The notes: generated by a model not told the origin, from the letters alone. DNA of 64,000 nt from Brevibacillus porteri (GCF_003013475.1 NZ_PXZO01000042.1:124001-188000), one strand, 5' to 3'. Positions 25,098-35,249 are shown, counted from the first letter of the stretch. Made by a program: numbers and translations.

Positions 25098-26825
25098 TTA
25101 CAGCTTATTCAAAATTTCCTCTTTGATAAAGGCTCTGATCTCTTCGCCGCTCTCCAGGGTGAGGACGTGTTGTGCTGTTTCCTGTAGCGACTTGTAATCC
25201 AGTTTTCTCAGCAAATGGCGGGCCCGGAGAACGGAAGTGGCACTCATGCTGAATTCATCCAGTCCCAACCCGAGCAGAATCGGGATCGCCAATGACTCCC
25301 CAGCCATTTCTCCGCACATGCCGACCCATTTGCCTTCCTGATGGGCCGCCTTGATTACCTGATTCACCAGCCGTAAAATGGCGGGATGGTACGGATCGTA
25401 CAAGTAGGCGACCTGCTCGTTCATTCTGTCCGCTGCCATCACATATTGAATCAAATCATTCGTCCCGATGCTGAAGAAATCGGCTTCCTTGGCGAGCTGG
25501 TCTGCGATCATCGCGGCAGCTGGCACCTCGATCATGATTCCTACTTCCAAATGATCGTTAAACAAAATGCTTTGGCTGCGCAGCTCTGCCTTCACTTCGT
25601 CCAGGATCTGGTTCGCTCGACGCAGCTCGGCTATAGTGGCGATCATTGGATACATGATCTTGATATTGCCGTATATACTTGCCCGGAGCAAAGCGCGTAA
25701 CTGCGTCTTAAACAGTTCCACGCGGTCCAGGCAAAGCCGGATGGCTCGATAGCCTAGAAACGGATTCAATTCTTTCGGCAGATCGAGGTAGGAAAGCTCC
25801 TTGTCCCCGCCGATGTCCAATGTACGAATGACAACTGGTCGATCCTTGCCCATGGTCTCTGCAACCGCTTTATAAGCCTCAAACTGCTCTTCTTCCGTGG
25901 GGAACTGCTCCCGCCCCATATAGAGAAATTCGGTACGAAACAGTCCGATCCCCTCGGCGCCGTTTTCAACGGCCTGCACAGCGTCCTGCGGATTCCCGAT
26001 GTTGGCTGCCAATTCCACGCGGTGCCCATCAGCGGTAACACTTTCTTCATGAACCAGACGAGCCCAGTCTTCTTTTTGTTTCCAGTAGGCCTGCTGTTTG
26101 GCTTCATAGGCTGCAACGACAGCTTCGTCCGGTCGAATGTGTACCTCGCCCTCAAGGCCGTCGACGATGACCAGATCCCCGGTTTGCAGTTGCTCTGTAA
26201 TGTCCGACATGCCTACCACCGCCGGGATTTCCATGGTACGTGCCATGATGGCGGAGTGAGACGTGCGGCCGCCTATATTCGTTGCAAATCCTTTTACCTT
26301 TTCCCTGTCCAACTGTGCCGTATCGGATGGCGTCAGATCGTGTACTACCAGTACCACCGGCTCTGCGAAATCCGCTTGTAACTGATCGTGTATGCCGAGC
26401 AGATTCTTCAGCAGACGCTGGCTGACATCGCGCAAATCCGCCGCCCGCTCCCGCATGTACTCGTCGTCCAAGCTTTCAAAAATGGCGACAAAGCTGTCAC
26501 GAACCTCCTCCAGAGCTGCTTCCGCATTTACTCTTTCGCTTTCCAGCTTCTCCTCAATGGCACCAATAAACTCCGGGTCCTGCAAAAAAAGCTGGTGGGC
26601 TTCAAAGATTCTCGCTTCTTCTTCGCCTATCTCGTGGCGGACCTTCTCCTTGACCTGCTCGAGCTCTAGATCTGCCGCTCTCACACTTTCCCGAAATCGC
26701 CCAAGCTCTGGGGCCACCTCGTCTTGGTCGAGGATGCGTCGTTCATACCGAACCATCTCGTCCTTTTGTACAACAGCTCGTCCAATCACGATTCCGGGAG
26801 CTGCCGCGATCCCTTTTTGCAGCAT
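25098..26825 (-). CDS. ptsI: PTS enzyme I (phosphoenolpyruvate-protein phosphotransferase)
   Basis: 575 aa, full length. Transfers phosphate from PEP to HPr in the cytosol. N-terminal swivel domain with phosphorylated H190 in NIGGRTSHSAIMARTMEIPA; C-terminal PEP-binding barrel with GIGLFRTEFLYMGR, IMIEVPAAAMIADQLAKEAD and the catalytic cysteine block WVGMCGEMAGE. AAGGAGC precedes the ATG. Fifth gene of the fruR-fruK-fruA-ptsH-ptsI operon, 58 nt after ptsH. It might be the cell's only EI or a fructose-dedicated copy; this window cannot decide. Confidence 0.96.
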   Translation of the reverse strand: MLQKGIAAAPGIVIGRAVVQKDEMVRYERRILDQDEVAPELGRFRESVRAADLELEQVKEKVRHEIGEEEARIFEAHQLFLQDPEFIGAIEEKLESERVNAEAALEEVRDSFVAIFESLDDEYMRERAADLRDVSQRLLKNLLGIHDQLQADFAEPVVLVVHDLTPSDTAQLDREKVKGFATNIGGRTSHSAIMARTMEIPAVVGMSDITEQLQTGDLVIVDGLEGEVHIRPDEAVVAAYEAKQQAYWKQKEDWARLVHEESVTADGHRVELAANIGNPQDAVQAVENGAEGIGLFRTEFLYMGREQFPTEEEQFEAYKAVAETMGKDRPVVIRTLDIGGDKELSYLDLPKELNPFLGYRAIRLCLDRVELFKTQLRALLRASIYGNIKIMYPMIATIAELRRANQILDEVKAELRSQSILFNDHLEVGIMIEVPAAAMIADQLAKEADFFSIGTNDLIQYVMAADRMNEQVAYLYDPYHPAILRLVNQVIKAAHQEGKWVGMCGEMAGESLAIPILLGLGLDEFSMSATSVLRARHLLRKLDYKSLQETAQHVLTLESGEEIRAFIKEEILNKL

Positions 26826-26883
26826 TACAATCGCTCCTTATCGAAGCCGCACCCCTGGTGAACAGAGGGGGCTTCCTGTCATG

Positions 26884-27144
26884 TTACCCGTGAACCGACA
26901 TGAGCAATTTGCCAAGCTCCTCCATTGCTTGCTCTGCCTGTTCCCCAGTGATTTCAAGGGTGATTTGCTCCCCCATCTTCGCACCCAGTGTCATCAAGCC
27001 CATGATGCTTTTGCCATTGATCTTTTTCGTGCCCTTGATCACGTTTACCTCACAAGGAAACGAAGTAGCCTTTTGTACGAATAACGTTGCCGGACGGGCG
27101 TGCAGTCCAGTCGGATTTTGAATGGTGAAAGTATTGGTCAACAT
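26884..27144 (-). CDS. ptsH: PTS phosphocarrier HPr
   Basis: 86 aa. H15 in TGLHARPATLF is the phosphoacceptor from EI. S46 in GKSIMGLMTLG is the regulatory site for HPr kinase, so it can also serve in CcpA-type catabolite control. Located 16 nt downstream of fruA in the fru operon. The full-length canonical sequence, including the Ser-46 loop, argues for ordinary HPr rather than Crh (which has Q15). Confidence 0.95.
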   Translation of the reverse strand: MLTNTFTIQNPTGLHARPATLFVQKATSFPCEVNVIKGTKKINGKSIMGLMTLGAKMGEQITLEITGEQAEQAMEELGKLLMSVHG

Positions 27145-27160
27145 CTGGTTCCAGCTCCTT

Positions 27161-29101
27161 TTACTCTACCGCGTCTTTTTTCAGAATTTTTAGCATGAGT
27201 GCAGTAACTATTGTTCCGGCAAGAATGGAAACAAGGTAAAGCGGCCAGTTGCCGATTACCGGCAAAACAAATATTCCGCCATGAGGGGCTGGCAGTGTGC
27301 ACCCAAACAGCATCGACAACCCGCCAGCTACGGCAGAGCCAACTACGAGCGAAGGAATGACGCGTGTAGGATCAGCCGCCGCAAACGGGATTGCCCCCTC
27401 CGTAATGAAGGATGCCCCCAGAACGTAAGCGGTTTTACCCGCCTGCCGCTCTTCCGTGGTAAATTTCTTTTTGAACAGCGTAGTCGCCAAAGCGATTCCG
27501 AGCGGCGGAGTCATCCCTGCCGCCATAATGGCTGCGTGAGGGGTATAGTTGCCCTCGGCAATCATTGCAATTCCAAACGTAAATGCTGCTTTGTTGACAG
27601 GGCCACCCATGTCAAAGGCCATCATTGCACCCAAAATCACACCAAGGATGACGGCGTTACCAGTACCCATATTTTTCAGCCAGTCACCTAGCGCCGTATT
27701 GGCGGCAGCGATCGGTTCAGATACTACGTACACCATGACAAAGCCTGTAAGCAAAATCCCAAGCAGCGGATACAACAGCATCGGCTTGATGCCTTCTAAC
27801 GATTCGGGCAGTCCAGCCAACACTTTTTTCAATCCGACCACAATATATCCGGCCAGGAACCCTGCGATGATTCCTCCGAGGAAGCCCGAGCCGGAAGTAG
27901 CCGCCAGCAAGCCTCCCACCATACCGGGAGCAAAACCAGGGCGGTCAGCGATGCTCTTGGCGATAAACCCGGCCAATACCGGGATCATCAGCTGGAACGC
28001 AGTCCCTCCGCCGATGTCCATCAGGACTTTGGCCAACGGATGGAAGGACGGATCGTTTGGATCAACTGCCTTGATCCCAAACATAAAGCTCAGCGCAATG
28101 ATAATCCCGCCGCCCACGACAAACGGAAGCATGTTGGACACGCCGTTCATCAGATGCTTGTAAAAAGCGGGCTGCTTCGCTTTTTTCTCCGCCTTTGCTT
28201 CTTGGACATGGTCCTGATAGCTGGTCCCGCCTCCGCGGTAGATGCTACCCTTTTGCTCTACTGCGCGCTGAAGCAGTTCTTCGGTATTGCGAATCCCTTC
28301 CGCAACCGGCACTTCAATGACGATCTTGCCAGCAAATCGCTCCATCTCCACTTGCTTGTCAGCAGCTACAATCACCGCTGTCGCTTCCTCAATATCCTGC
28401 GTGGAAAGCTTGTTTTTCACACCGCCAGAACCGTTTGTCTCCACCTTGATGATAATCCCCAGCTCTGCTGCTTTTTTCTTCAGCGCATCGGCCGCCATGT
28501 ACGTATGGGCGATCCCGGTCGGGCAAGCGGTTACCGCGACTACTTTTGTCGCCTGTTTCTCTGAGGTCTCTTGTCTCTTCTGTTGCTCTTCTAGCTCCTT
28601 GTTCTCTACAGCGCTTTCATTTTCGCCCTGGATTTCTTTTTCTTTGCGCGTGATAATCTCCAGCACCTGTTCCTTCGTTTCTGCACCCGTCAGCTCCTGA
28701 CGAAATGCTTCATCCATGAGCATCTGAGAAAGCAACGCCAGTGTTTCGAGATGGGCCTGATTGGCGTTCTCGGTAGCCGCAATCATGAAGAAAAGATGTG
28801 CTTTTTGGTTATCCAACGAGTCAAAATCAACGCCCTCTTTGGAAAAGCCGTATGCAATGCTGGGAGTTTTGACTGCTGCTGTCTTGGCATGCGGGATGGC
28901 GATTCCTTCTCCAATTCCAGTGGAGCCTTGTGACTCGCGCGCGAGAATGGCCTGCTTCATCTCTTCCTTGCTGTTGAGCCGTCCAGCTTCGTCCAATTTT
29001 TCAATCAACTCATCTAATACCGCTTCCTTGGAGGAAGCAGACAGAGGGAAAAGAATCGTGTCAGCTTTTAACAAATCGGCAATGCGAATCTCGTTATTCA
29101 T
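27161..29101 (-). CDS. fruA: Fructose-specific PTS EIIABC component
   Basis: 646-aa inner-membrane permease. Imports fructose as fructose-1-phosphate. Domain order: EIIA (residues 1-150, phosphoacceptor His in GIAIPHAKTAAV), a Gln/Glu-rich linker (~160-185), EIIB with the phosphocysteine in VAVTACPTGIAHTYMAADAL, then EIIC with about eight TM helices (NMLPFVVGGGIIIALSFMF onwards). GGGGG ribosome-binding site. Sits between fruK and ptsH. Confidence 0.95.
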   Translation of the reverse strand: MNNEIRIADLLKADTILFPLSASSKEAVLDELIEKLDEAGRLNSKEEMKQAILARESQGSTGIGEGIAIPHAKTAAVKTPSIAYGFSKEGVDFDSLDNQKAHLFFMIAATENANQAHLETLALLSQMLMDEAFRQELTGAETKEQVLEIITRKEKEIQGENESAVENKELEEQQKRQETSEKQATKVVAVTACPTGIAHTYMAADALKKKAAELGIIIKVETNGSGGVKNKLSTQDIEEATAVIVAADKQVEMERFAGKIVIEVPVAEGIRNTEELLQRAVEQKGSIYRGGGTSYQDHVQEAKAEKKAKQPAFYKHLMNGVSNMLPFVVGGGIIIALSFMFGIKAVDPNDPSFHPLAKVLMDIGGGTAFQLMIPVLAGFIAKSIADRPGFAPGMVGGLLAATSGSGFLGGIIAGFLAGYIVVGLKKVLAGLPESLEGIKPMLLYPLLGILLTGFVMVYVVSEPIAAANTALGDWLKNMGTGNAVILGVILGAMMAFDMGGPVNKAAFTFGIAMIAEGNYTPHAAIMAAGMTPPLGIALATTLFKKKFTTEERQAGKTAYVLGASFITEGAIPFAAADPTRVIPSLVVGSAVAGGLSMLFGCTLPAPHGGIFVLPVIGNWPLYLVSILAGTIVTALMLKILKKDAVE

Positions 29102-29117
29102 CGTTGAACCCCCTTTA

Positions 29118-30029
29118 TTAAATGGCGGTTATTGTGATTTCCGGAAGAAATGCTTGTATCTTTTCATGTGTGCAGAAGCCTTCCGACAGGGCAGTCGTGC
29201 TCCCCGCGGCGACGGCAAAGCGAAACGCCGCTTCCGTATCCATTCCCTGCCTATAGCCATAAAGGAAACCGGCAACCATCGAGTCTCCGGCACCGATCGA
29301 ATTGACTGGTTTGCGCTGCGGAATCTGGGCGACATAGGCTGCTTGCCGATTGACAAATACAGCACCCTGACCAGCCATCGACACGATGACGTTCTGTGCG
29401 CCCATTTGCAAAGACTTACGCGCCATATCGATCGCCTCTGCTGGTGTGGCAATCGTCACCCCAAACAGTTCCCCCAGCTCATGATGATTGGGCTTGATGA
29501 GAAACGGCTCTTCCGACAAACCGGTTTCAAGCGCTTTCCCTTTTGCGTCGAGGAAGATACGGACGCCCTTGCCACACAGCCGCTTCATGATCGTCTGGTA
29601 CATATCAGACGGCAAGCTTTTCGGCACGCTTCCCGCGAGTACCAGATAATCGCCGCTCTGCAAGCTGTCGATCTTTTGCATCAGCCTTTGGAGCGCTTCT
29701 TCCGGGATGTCCGGTGAGACTCCGCTGATATCCGTTTCGGTTTGCGCCTTTATTTTTAAATTGATTCTGGAATCCTGTTCGATTTGTATCAAGTCATGAG
29801 AGATGCCGGCTTGCTCGATCTGCTGTTGAATAAACGCTCCCGTAAATCCACCGACAAACCCCAGCGCCGTGCTGTTTTCCCCGAGTATGCGGAGAACCTT
29901 TGATACATTTATGCCTTTTCCGCCTGCGACCTTCCACTCTTTTTGCGCCTCGTGAATGGTTCCTTGCGACAGAGCAGTAATCCACAGGTGGTAGTCAATC
30001 GATGGGTTCAGGGTTACTGTGTAAATCAT
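29118..30029 (-). CDS. fruK: 1-phosphofructokinase
   Basis: 303-aa PfkB-family sugar kinase that phosphorylates fructose-1-phosphate to fructose-1,6-bisphosphate. N-terminal MIYTVTLNPSIDYHLWI, then KVAGGKGINVSKVLRILGE, and the C-terminal anion-hole motif NSIGAGDSMVAGFLYG with catalytic Asp. Its start overlaps the fruR stop by 4 nt (ATGA), and fruA follows after 16 nt. Confidence 0.95.
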   Translation of the reverse strand: MIYTVTLNPSIDYHLWITALSQGTIHEAQKEWKVAGGKGINVSKVLRILGENSTALGFVGGFTGAFIQQQIEQAGISHDLIQIEQDSRINLKIKAQTETDISGVSPDIPEEALQRLMQKIDSLQSGDYLVLAGSVPKSLPSDMYQTIMKRLCGKGVRIFLDAKGKALETGLSEEPFLIKPNHHELGELFGVTIATPAEAIDMARKSLQMGAQNVIVSMAGQGAVFVNRQAAYVAQIPQRKPVNSIGAGDSMVAGFLYGYRQGMDTEAAFRFAVAAGSTTALSEGFCTHEKIQAFLPEITITAI

Positions 30030-30781
30030 GCTTTCACCACTTTAAGAGTTGATAATCTGCCGTAAACTTGTTGTTCCTCTTGGCTCAAACCGTCATCTGT
30101 GATTACCGTGATGCCTTCCAGGTCTCCCACTTTGGCAAAGGTGACCCTGGAAAACTTGTCAGAGTCGGTCAAGACAAATCGCTCGTCGGAAAACTGCAAG
30201 GCCAGCTGCTTGACGTATGCCTCATCCGGGTCAGGTGTGGTCAGACCGTGATGCTGGTCAATGCCGTTGATTCCGAGAAAGCATTTGTCGAATCGGTATT
30301 GACTGAGCGCAGTGATCGCATCACGCCCCACCATCGACAGTGTAGCCGCTTTCAATTCTCCGCCCAGCAGGATCGTCCTGATGTTTCGCTTGATAAGCTG
30401 AAGGGCAATGTCCACACCGTTGGTAACGACCATGATGTTGTCGTAAGGTAAATAGGGCAGCATCTGATACGTCGTGGTTCCCGCATCGATGAAAATCGAG
30501 TCGTGTGGTTTTATCAAGCTGGAGGCATATTTGGCGATCGCCAGTTTCTCCCGCTCATGTTTGACCGATTTTTCCAGAATCGTCGGCTCTTCGATTTTGC
30601 TCTGCAGCACAGACGCCCCGCCGTGCACGCGTTTAACCAAGCGCTGTTCTTCCAATTCGCTTAAATCTCGCCGGATCGTCGATTCCGATGCCCCAGTCGC
30701 TTCCACAAGCTCATGAATGCGCACAATATCTTTTTCTTTCACTAAAGCTACTATCAGTTGATGACGTTCAGGGGTTAGCAT
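30026..30781 (-). CDS. fruR: DeoR-family fru operon regulator
   Basis: 251 aa from ATG 30781 (MLTPERHQLIVALVKE), preceded by GAAGGGAGG; in-frame sequence further upstream overlaps the promoter. N-terminal DeoR HTH (LVEATGASESTIRRDLSELE followed by EQRLVKRVHGGA) and C-terminal sugar-phosphate-sensing domain (DAGTTTYQMLPYL). In relatives, fructose-1-phosphate relieves repression of fruRKA. First gene of the operon. Confidence 0.93.
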   Translation of the reverse strand: MLTPERHQLIVALVKEKDIVRIHELVEATGASESTIRRDLSELEEQRLVKRVHGGASVLQSKIEEPTILEKSVKHEREKLAIAKYASSLIKPHDSIFIDAGTTTYQMLPYLPYDNIMVVTNGVDIALQLIKRNIRTILLGGELKAATLSMVGRDAITALSQYRFDKCFLGINGIDQHHGLTTPDPDEAYVKQLALQFSDERFVLTDSDKFSRVTFAKVGDLEGITVITDDGLSQEEQQVYGRLSTLKVVKA

Positions 30782-30821
30782 CGTATCCTCCCTTCTCCTA
30801 GTTGCACCAGGATTGATTTTA

Positions 30822-30850
30822 ATTATACATTCAAATTCACTCAAAAACAA
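30822..30850 (-). promoter_or_regulatory. Promoter of fruRKA-ptsHI operon
   Basis: TTGTTT (30845-30850), 17-bp spacer, perfect TATAAT (30822-30827), about 40 bp before the fruR start. The region just upstream has repeated TGATTA/TTAATGATT-like motifs that may be FruR sites. Confidence 0.65.
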
Positions 30851-30898
30851 TCATTAATAGTCATAATCAGTCAGGGATCGCTCACTCCTTCGGACAAC

Positions 30899-30931
30899 AG
30901 ACAAAGCCACCCCAAATCATCGGAGTGGCTT
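30899..30931 (-). terminator. Terminator of siderophore-binding lipoprotein gene
   Basis: AAGCCAC / GTGGCTT arms extended by CCCC/GGAG-type pairs. On the minus strand TTTGTCTGTT follows. Confidence 0.55.
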
Positions 30932-30982
30932 CCATATGAATCTATGCATGAACTTAGCTTGCCGAATGAACGCAGCCCTGAC

Positions 30983-31948
30983 CTACTCTGCTTTCATTTT
31001 TTCAAGGACAAGCTCTATCGATTTCTCCTTGATGTGGGGGAAATCACTGATGATCCAGTGAGGAACGGCATATACCTGATTGTTTTTGACTGCTTTTAAC
31101 TGCTGCCATAAAGCGCTGTTAGTCAACTCTTGGAATTTCTTATCAGATTCTTTGTCTGGACCCTTGGCTGGATTTCCGACCTGAATGAAAATATGATCTG
31201 GATTCAGCTCCGGCAATTTTTCCATAGAAATAACTTCAAATTTTTTGATAGCTTCAACTTGTGGGAGCGGCTTTAATCCCAAATCGCGGGCAATCGTCGC
31301 GCCAAACAGTTGCTTCGGGCCGTGAATCCGATATTCTTTTGCCATGACCCGCATGTAGAGCACAGTTTCATCTTTACCAACCTTTTTCGCCAGCTTTTTC
31401 CTGGCTTCCTCGGCTTTTTGATCATAGCTTGCCAACCATGTGTCAGCTTCCTTTTCCTTGCCAAGCATGCTTGCTAATTCACGGAAAGCAAGTCGCCAGT
31501 CATCTTGGTCTTTTAAAATGATTGTGGGAGCTATTTTCGATGCGTCGTCATAAATTTTAGCATGGACTTCCCTGCCTATGATCAAATCAGGTTCTGCCTC
31601 CAGAATCGCTTCCAGATTCGGGTCATCTCCCAGATTTTTCACGCCTTCAAACGGGTTCCCCTCCATGTATTCCAGGTTCGTTTCTCCCTGGTAGGATGTC
31701 ATGGCATAGGGCTTTATGCCAAGAGCGTAAAGAGAGTCAGCCAGCCGATAATCAAGCACTGAAATTTTCTTCGGCTCCCCTTTTATGGTCGTTTTACCGG
31801 AATAGTGTTCAATGACCCGCTGTACGGATGATTGATTGTCACTGGCAGTAGACATTTGTTCCTGGCTAGCACCGCAGCCGGAGAGAAACAAGCAGCTTGC
31901 CAGAATGAAAGAAAGTGCTGCGAACGAATAAGTGCTATTCTTTTTCAT
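30983..31948 (-). CDS. Iron-siderophore ABC transporter substrate-binding lipoprotein
   Basis: 321 aa. Signal peptide with lipobox [10 protein letters not shown], so diacylglyceryl-Cys anchored outside the membrane. PF01497/BtuF-FhuD-like fold: [21 protein letters not shown] at the start of the N-lobe, [20 protein letters not shown], and an [19 protein letters not shown]-type hinge segment. Related to Fe-citrate/hydroxamate binders (YfmC/YhfQ). No permease or ATPase adjacent, as common for orphan binders that share a permease. A Fur-box-like sequence lies upstream at 31985. Confidence 0.9.
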   Translation of the reverse strand: MKKNSTYSFAALSFILASCLFLSGCGASQEQMSTASDNQSSVQRVIEHYSGKTTIKGEPKKISVLDYRLADSLYALGIKPYAMTSYQGETNLEYMEGNPFEGVKNLGDDPNLEAILEAEPDLIIGREVHAKIYDDASKIAPTIILKDQDDWRLAFRELASMLGKEKEADTWLASYDQKAEEARKKLAKKVGKDETVLYMRVMAKEYRIHGPKQLFGATIARDLGLKPLPQVEAIKKFEVISMEKLPELNPDHIFIQVGNPAKGPDKESDKKFQELTNSALWQQLKAVKNNQVYAVPHWIISDFPHIKEKSIELVLEKMKAE

Positions 31949-31984
31949 AAATCAGTGTCTCCCATTCCTATCCTCTTGTTTTTG

Positions 31985-32003
31985 CTAATGATAATCATTT
32001 TCA
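31985..32003. promoter_or_regulatory. Fur box upstream of siderophore-binding lipoprotein
   Basis: CTAATGATAATCATTTTCA closely matches the GATAATGATAATCATTATC Fur consensus (7-1-7 core TGATAAT/ATTTTCA with a few mismatches). It lies 37 bp before the start, so repression by iron is expected. Confidence 0.7.
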
Positions 32004-32106
32004 GTATATCGTAGCACAGTATAGTATATTTATTTCCTTTTATTTTTTCAAGCTTTTCACCCTTCACTCTACTTTCCTTTTGAATTTTGTCCTTTAGCCT
32101 CCTATG

Positions 32107-32145
32107 AAAAAAAGAACCTCCCATCCAAAAACGGATCGAAGGTTC
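32107..32145 (-). terminator. Terminator of mqo
   Basis: GAACCTTCGATCC / GGATGGGAGGTTC stem followed on the minus strand by seven T residues. Confidence 0.85.
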
Positions 32146-32168
32146 ACTGTAAGATTGCCATTAACTAA

Positions 32169-33668
32169 TTAACTATAAGCCAGTTCTTTTTCGGCGAGAC
32201 CAAGCACCTCGTCTGTCGAACGTTGAATCTCTTGAAGAAGCTCTTGGTTTTGCAAGAGTGACACGCCATAAGAAGGAATCATTTCTTTGATTTTCGGTTC
32301 CCACTCAGCCATACGTTGTGGGAAGCATTTTTCTAATACCTCTAGCATAACCTGAACAGCTGTAGAAGCACCCGGAGATGCGCCGAGCAATGCAGCTACG
32401 GAGCCATCAGCGGCACTAACCACTTCTGTACCAAATTGAAGGGTACCTTTTCCAGCTGGTGTATCCTTGATAACTTGCACGCGTTGGCCCGCTACCACGA
32501 TACCCCAATCCTCGCTTTTCGCGTTCGGAATGAACTCCCGTAGTTCTTCCATGCGCTTTTCATGCGATAACATAACTTGCTCGATCAGGTATTTGGTCAA
32601 TGCCATTTCTTTTACGCCTGCCGCCAACATCGTGATGACGTTGTTCGGTTTTACAGAAGTGATCAAATCCATATTGGAACCTGTTTTTAAGAACTTTGGC
32701 GAGAATCCCGCAAAAGGTCCAAACAGCAAGGATTTTTTGTTGTCGATGTATCTGGTATCCAGATGCGGTACCGACATTGGAGGAGCTCCAACCTTTGCTT
32801 TACCGTACACTTTTGCATGGTGCTGCTCTACCACTTCTTGATTTTTACAAACCATGAACAATCCGCTTACCGGGAAACCACCGATATGTTTGGACTCTGG
32901 AATACCGGTTTTTTGGAGCAGATGCAAGCTTCCGCCGCCACCGCCGATAAAGACGAATTTGGCAATATGGTCTTCGATGTTACCGGTACCCATATTGTAC
33001 ACTTTCATTTTCCACATGCCGTCGCTCGTACGTTTGATATCCTCAACAGCATGGTTGTAGTTAATCTCGACGTCTTTCGTCTTCAGGTAATCGAACAACA
33101 TACGTGTCAAAGCACCAAAATTGACATCGGTACCAGAGTCGATTTTGGTTGCAGCTATTGGTTCATTCGATGCGCGGCCTTCCATGATGAGTGGAATCCA
33201 TTCCTTCAGTTTTTCAGGGTCATCGGAGTATTCCATCCCTTGAAATAGAGGATTGTTTGCCAGCGCTTCAAAACGTTTTTTCAAAAAGCTTACATTCTTT
33301 TCGCCTTGTACCATACTCATATGAGGTATTGGCATGATAAAGTCTTGCGGATTTTGGATGAGATTGTTTTTTACAAGGTAAGCCCAGAATTGTCTGGACA
33401 GCTGAAAATGTTCATTGATTTTAATCGCTTTGCTAATATCTATAGACCCGTCAGCTTTCTCGGATGTATAGTTCAGCTCACAGAGTGCCGCGTGGCCAGT
33501 ACCCGCATTATTCCATTCGTTAGAGCTTTCTTCGCCTGCTTTTGCGAGTTTCTCAAAAACTTTGATTTCCAACTCCGGTGCCAATTCTTTCAGTAATGCT
33601 CCCAGAGTTGCGCTCATGACCCCTGCACCAATCAAAATAACGTCTGTTTTTTGCTGTATGGAGCTCAT
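32169..33668 (-). CDS. mqo: Malate:quinone oxidoreductase
   Basis: 499-aa FAD-dependent membrane-associated enzyme oxidising L-malate to oxaloacetate with electrons to menaquinone. N-terminal dinucleotide-binding [20 protein letters not shown]; characteristic Mqo blocks [39 protein letters not shown] and [17 protein letters not shown] precedes the ATG. Monocistronic with its own terminator. Full family length. Confidence 0.96.
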   Translation of the reverse strand: MSSIQQKTDVILIGAGVMSATLGALLKELAPELEIKVFEKLAKAGEESSNEWNNAGTGHAALCELNYTSEKADGSIDISKAIKINEHFQLSRQFWAYLVKNNLIQNPQDFIMPIPHMSMVQGEKNVSFLKKRFEALANNPLFQGMEYSDDPEKLKEWIPLIMEGRASNEPIAATKIDSGTDVNFGALTRMLFDYLKTKDVEINYNHAVEDIKRTSDGMWKMKVYNMGTGNIEDHIAKFVFIGGGGGSLHLLQKTGIPESKHIGGFPVSGLFMVCKNQEVVEQHHAKVYGKAKVGAPPMSVPHLDTRYIDNKKSLLFGPFAGFSPKFLKTGSNMDLITSVKPNNVITMLAAGVKEMALTKYLIEQVMLSHEKRMEELREFIPNAKSEDWGIVVAGQRVQVIKDTPAGKGTLQFGTEVVSAADGSVAALLGASPGASTAVQVMLEVLEKCFPQRMAEWEPKIKEMIPSYGVSLLQNQELLQEIQRSTDEVLGLAEKELAYS

Positions 33669-34032
33669 ATTACCCTTCCTTATCTACTGTTTTTGTAAAA
33701 AAGAAGTAGTAGCTCCTTGCCCCGTTGCAAGACGCTACGAAAACATCTTACCTTTCACAACTATAACTATATCATAGAAATTATTTATTGATTCAATTAT
33801 CTATTATAATTAGAGGATTAATAACTATTTAATGTTGGTAAAAAAGAGAGGATTGTCTAGAAAAGGTTATAGGAACATATAAAAACCAAGACCTTACCTT
33901 AGCTTCTTGCAGGGGTGAAGGATTTGGTTTGTTGTAACCAGCGAGGCGCTTACCATATAAATTTTTAAGTTGCATATAGCAAAACTTAGTAAAATATATA
34001 GACCTTAATCTCATGTCTAAGGAGAGATGGAG
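33669..34032. other. AT-rich intergenic region between divergent mqo and 34033 gene
   Basis: 364 bp without a convincing ORF. It should hold the mqo promoter (TATAGT/TATGAT-like boxes near 33770-33780 on the minus strand) and a weak plus-strand promoter for the 34033 gene (TTGCAT at 33970, TATATA at 33995, 19-bp spacer). Nothing else recognised. Confidence 0.4.
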
Positions 34033-34581
34033 ATGAACTCTTTGACCCACCTGACAAACAACATTCCGTGGCAGCGTTTGACGACAGCCTATGGGAGAGG
34101 AACGGACATTCCGCGGCTTATTGAAACCGGGCAATATGAGGAATTAGCCAGTCTAATCGAGCACCAAAGCACCTTGTGGCAGACGACTCCGTGGGTGTTG
34201 CTCATTCTCCTGAAGGAGCTTGCCAAACAAAAACCAGAGCAGGTCTCTTCGCAGGAAATTCAGTTGTACTTGGCTGTAGCTTCGGCTATAAACGTGGACG
34301 AAATGGATTCCCAAAATGCGGTTGAGTCCATGAACGAGCTATTGGACGAAAAGTACTTATGGCCAGAGGACGAGGAAGACGATGAATTATGGTGGGAAGA
34401 AGAGGAGCCCCGGGGTTATGAGCAGGAAGCATTTTTCAGCTATTTTTCTTTCAGTTATTCGCTGCTAAAGGATTCCATTCCCGTTTTCACCGCAATTATG
34501 GAAGGGAATGATAAGCTCGCTCCCGATATTGGGGAGCTGCTGCTTATGCTTCAGTCAGAAGAGGCCAGTGCTGACGAATAG
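34033..34581 (+). CDS. Hypothetical acidic protein, 182 aa
   Basis: ATG 34033 lies 8 nt after AAGGAG; the ATG at 34027 is too close. Soluble, helical, with a very acidic loop (LWPEDEEDDELWWEEEEPRG). Not recognised. Located beside a DMP19-like gene and a SUKH-domain gene, families frequent among toxin-immunity proteins, so it may belong to such a set. That is inference from neighbourhood only. Confidence 0.7.
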   Translation: MNSLTHLTNNIPWQRLTTAYGRGTDIPRLIETGQYEELASLIEHQSTLWQTTPWVLLILLKELAKQKPEQVSSQEIQLYLAVASAINVDEMDSQNAVESMNELLDEKYLWPEDEEDDELWWEEEEPRGYEQEAFFSYFSFSYSLLKDSIPVFTAIMEGNDKLAPDIGELLLMLQSEEASADE

Positions 34582-34603
34582 GTGTCGGATTCTCCTTGAT
34601 AGT

Positions 34604-34634
34604 CCCCACCCCCGTCACCTTATGATGGGGTGGG
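34604..34634. terminator. Bidirectional terminator overlapping DMP19 gene 3' end
   Basis: CCCCACCC / GGGGTGGG perfect stem between convergent genes. The right arm is also the last codons (Pro-Thr-Pro-Ser region) of the minus-strand gene. Confidence 0.65.
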
Positions 34635-35066
34635 TATTCCCAACTGCTGTACGTAATATCGATGTGCAACTTCTGCAATGCGATCTTGGTCTTCCCAGAA
34701 GCTCTGATCAAGCTTATCCAGCCGCTCTTCCTCTTCCTCAGTACGGAACTGTGGAATATCCCAGAGTTGGGTGAGGCGGTTGTCTTCCGATAAATGCTCG
34801 ATGCAGGCATATCCCGACTGGACGATTTCGAGTGCATGGACTGCCCCGATGGCTTGTAAAGCCCGTACCGCGTAGATATATGCCTCTTCTCCCCAGTTGC
34901 AAAAAAACTGCAAAAACCCGCCGTTATATACATCAGCTTCCAACAACCATAAGGCGGCAATCTCTTGTTCCTGTGAGGTCAGTGTGTTCCAGCCCGAAGC
35001 ATTCTTTTTCTGCACAAAGGCTGCGGCATAATCGAACCATACGTCATGGATATCCATCTTACTCAA
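34620..35066 (-). CDS. DMP19 (DUF4375)-like protein
   Basis: 148 aa from TTG 35066 with GGGGGC 8 nt upstream. The block IAALWLLEADVYNGGFLQFF followed by CNWGEEAY is the signature I associate with DMP19/DUF4375 proteins (first described as a DNA-mimic in Neisseria; many Gram-positive copies sit in toxin-immunity arrays). All-alpha, acidic, cytosolic. It converges with the 34033 gene. Role unproven. Confidence 0.78.
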   Translation of the reverse strand: MSKMDIHDVWFDYAAAFVQKKNASGWNTLTSQEQEIAALWLLEADVYNGGFLQFFCNWGEEAYIYAVRALQAIGAVHALEIVQSGYACIEHLSEDNRLTQLWDIPQFRTEEEEERLDKLDQSFWEDQDRIAEVAHRYYVQQLGIPTPS

Positions 35067-35249
35067 CTTGTACGCCCCCTTAATATTTAACCCCTTCTAG
35101 ATCAGCAGTGCACAAACGACACGAAATAAATTAATCTTATATGAATACATAATCGTTTGGTAGATGGGAGTAGCTTCGCGTGGCTGGCGTCGAAATAACC
35201 CTTAAGCACCGGAAATTTTTTAAGAAAAAGAATCGTTTAGGAGGCTACC

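Noticed and set aside
26392-27084. 230-codon plus-strand ORF opposite ptsI/ptsH
   Set aside because: Ser/Arg/Thr-rich antisense shadow of two well-supported genes.
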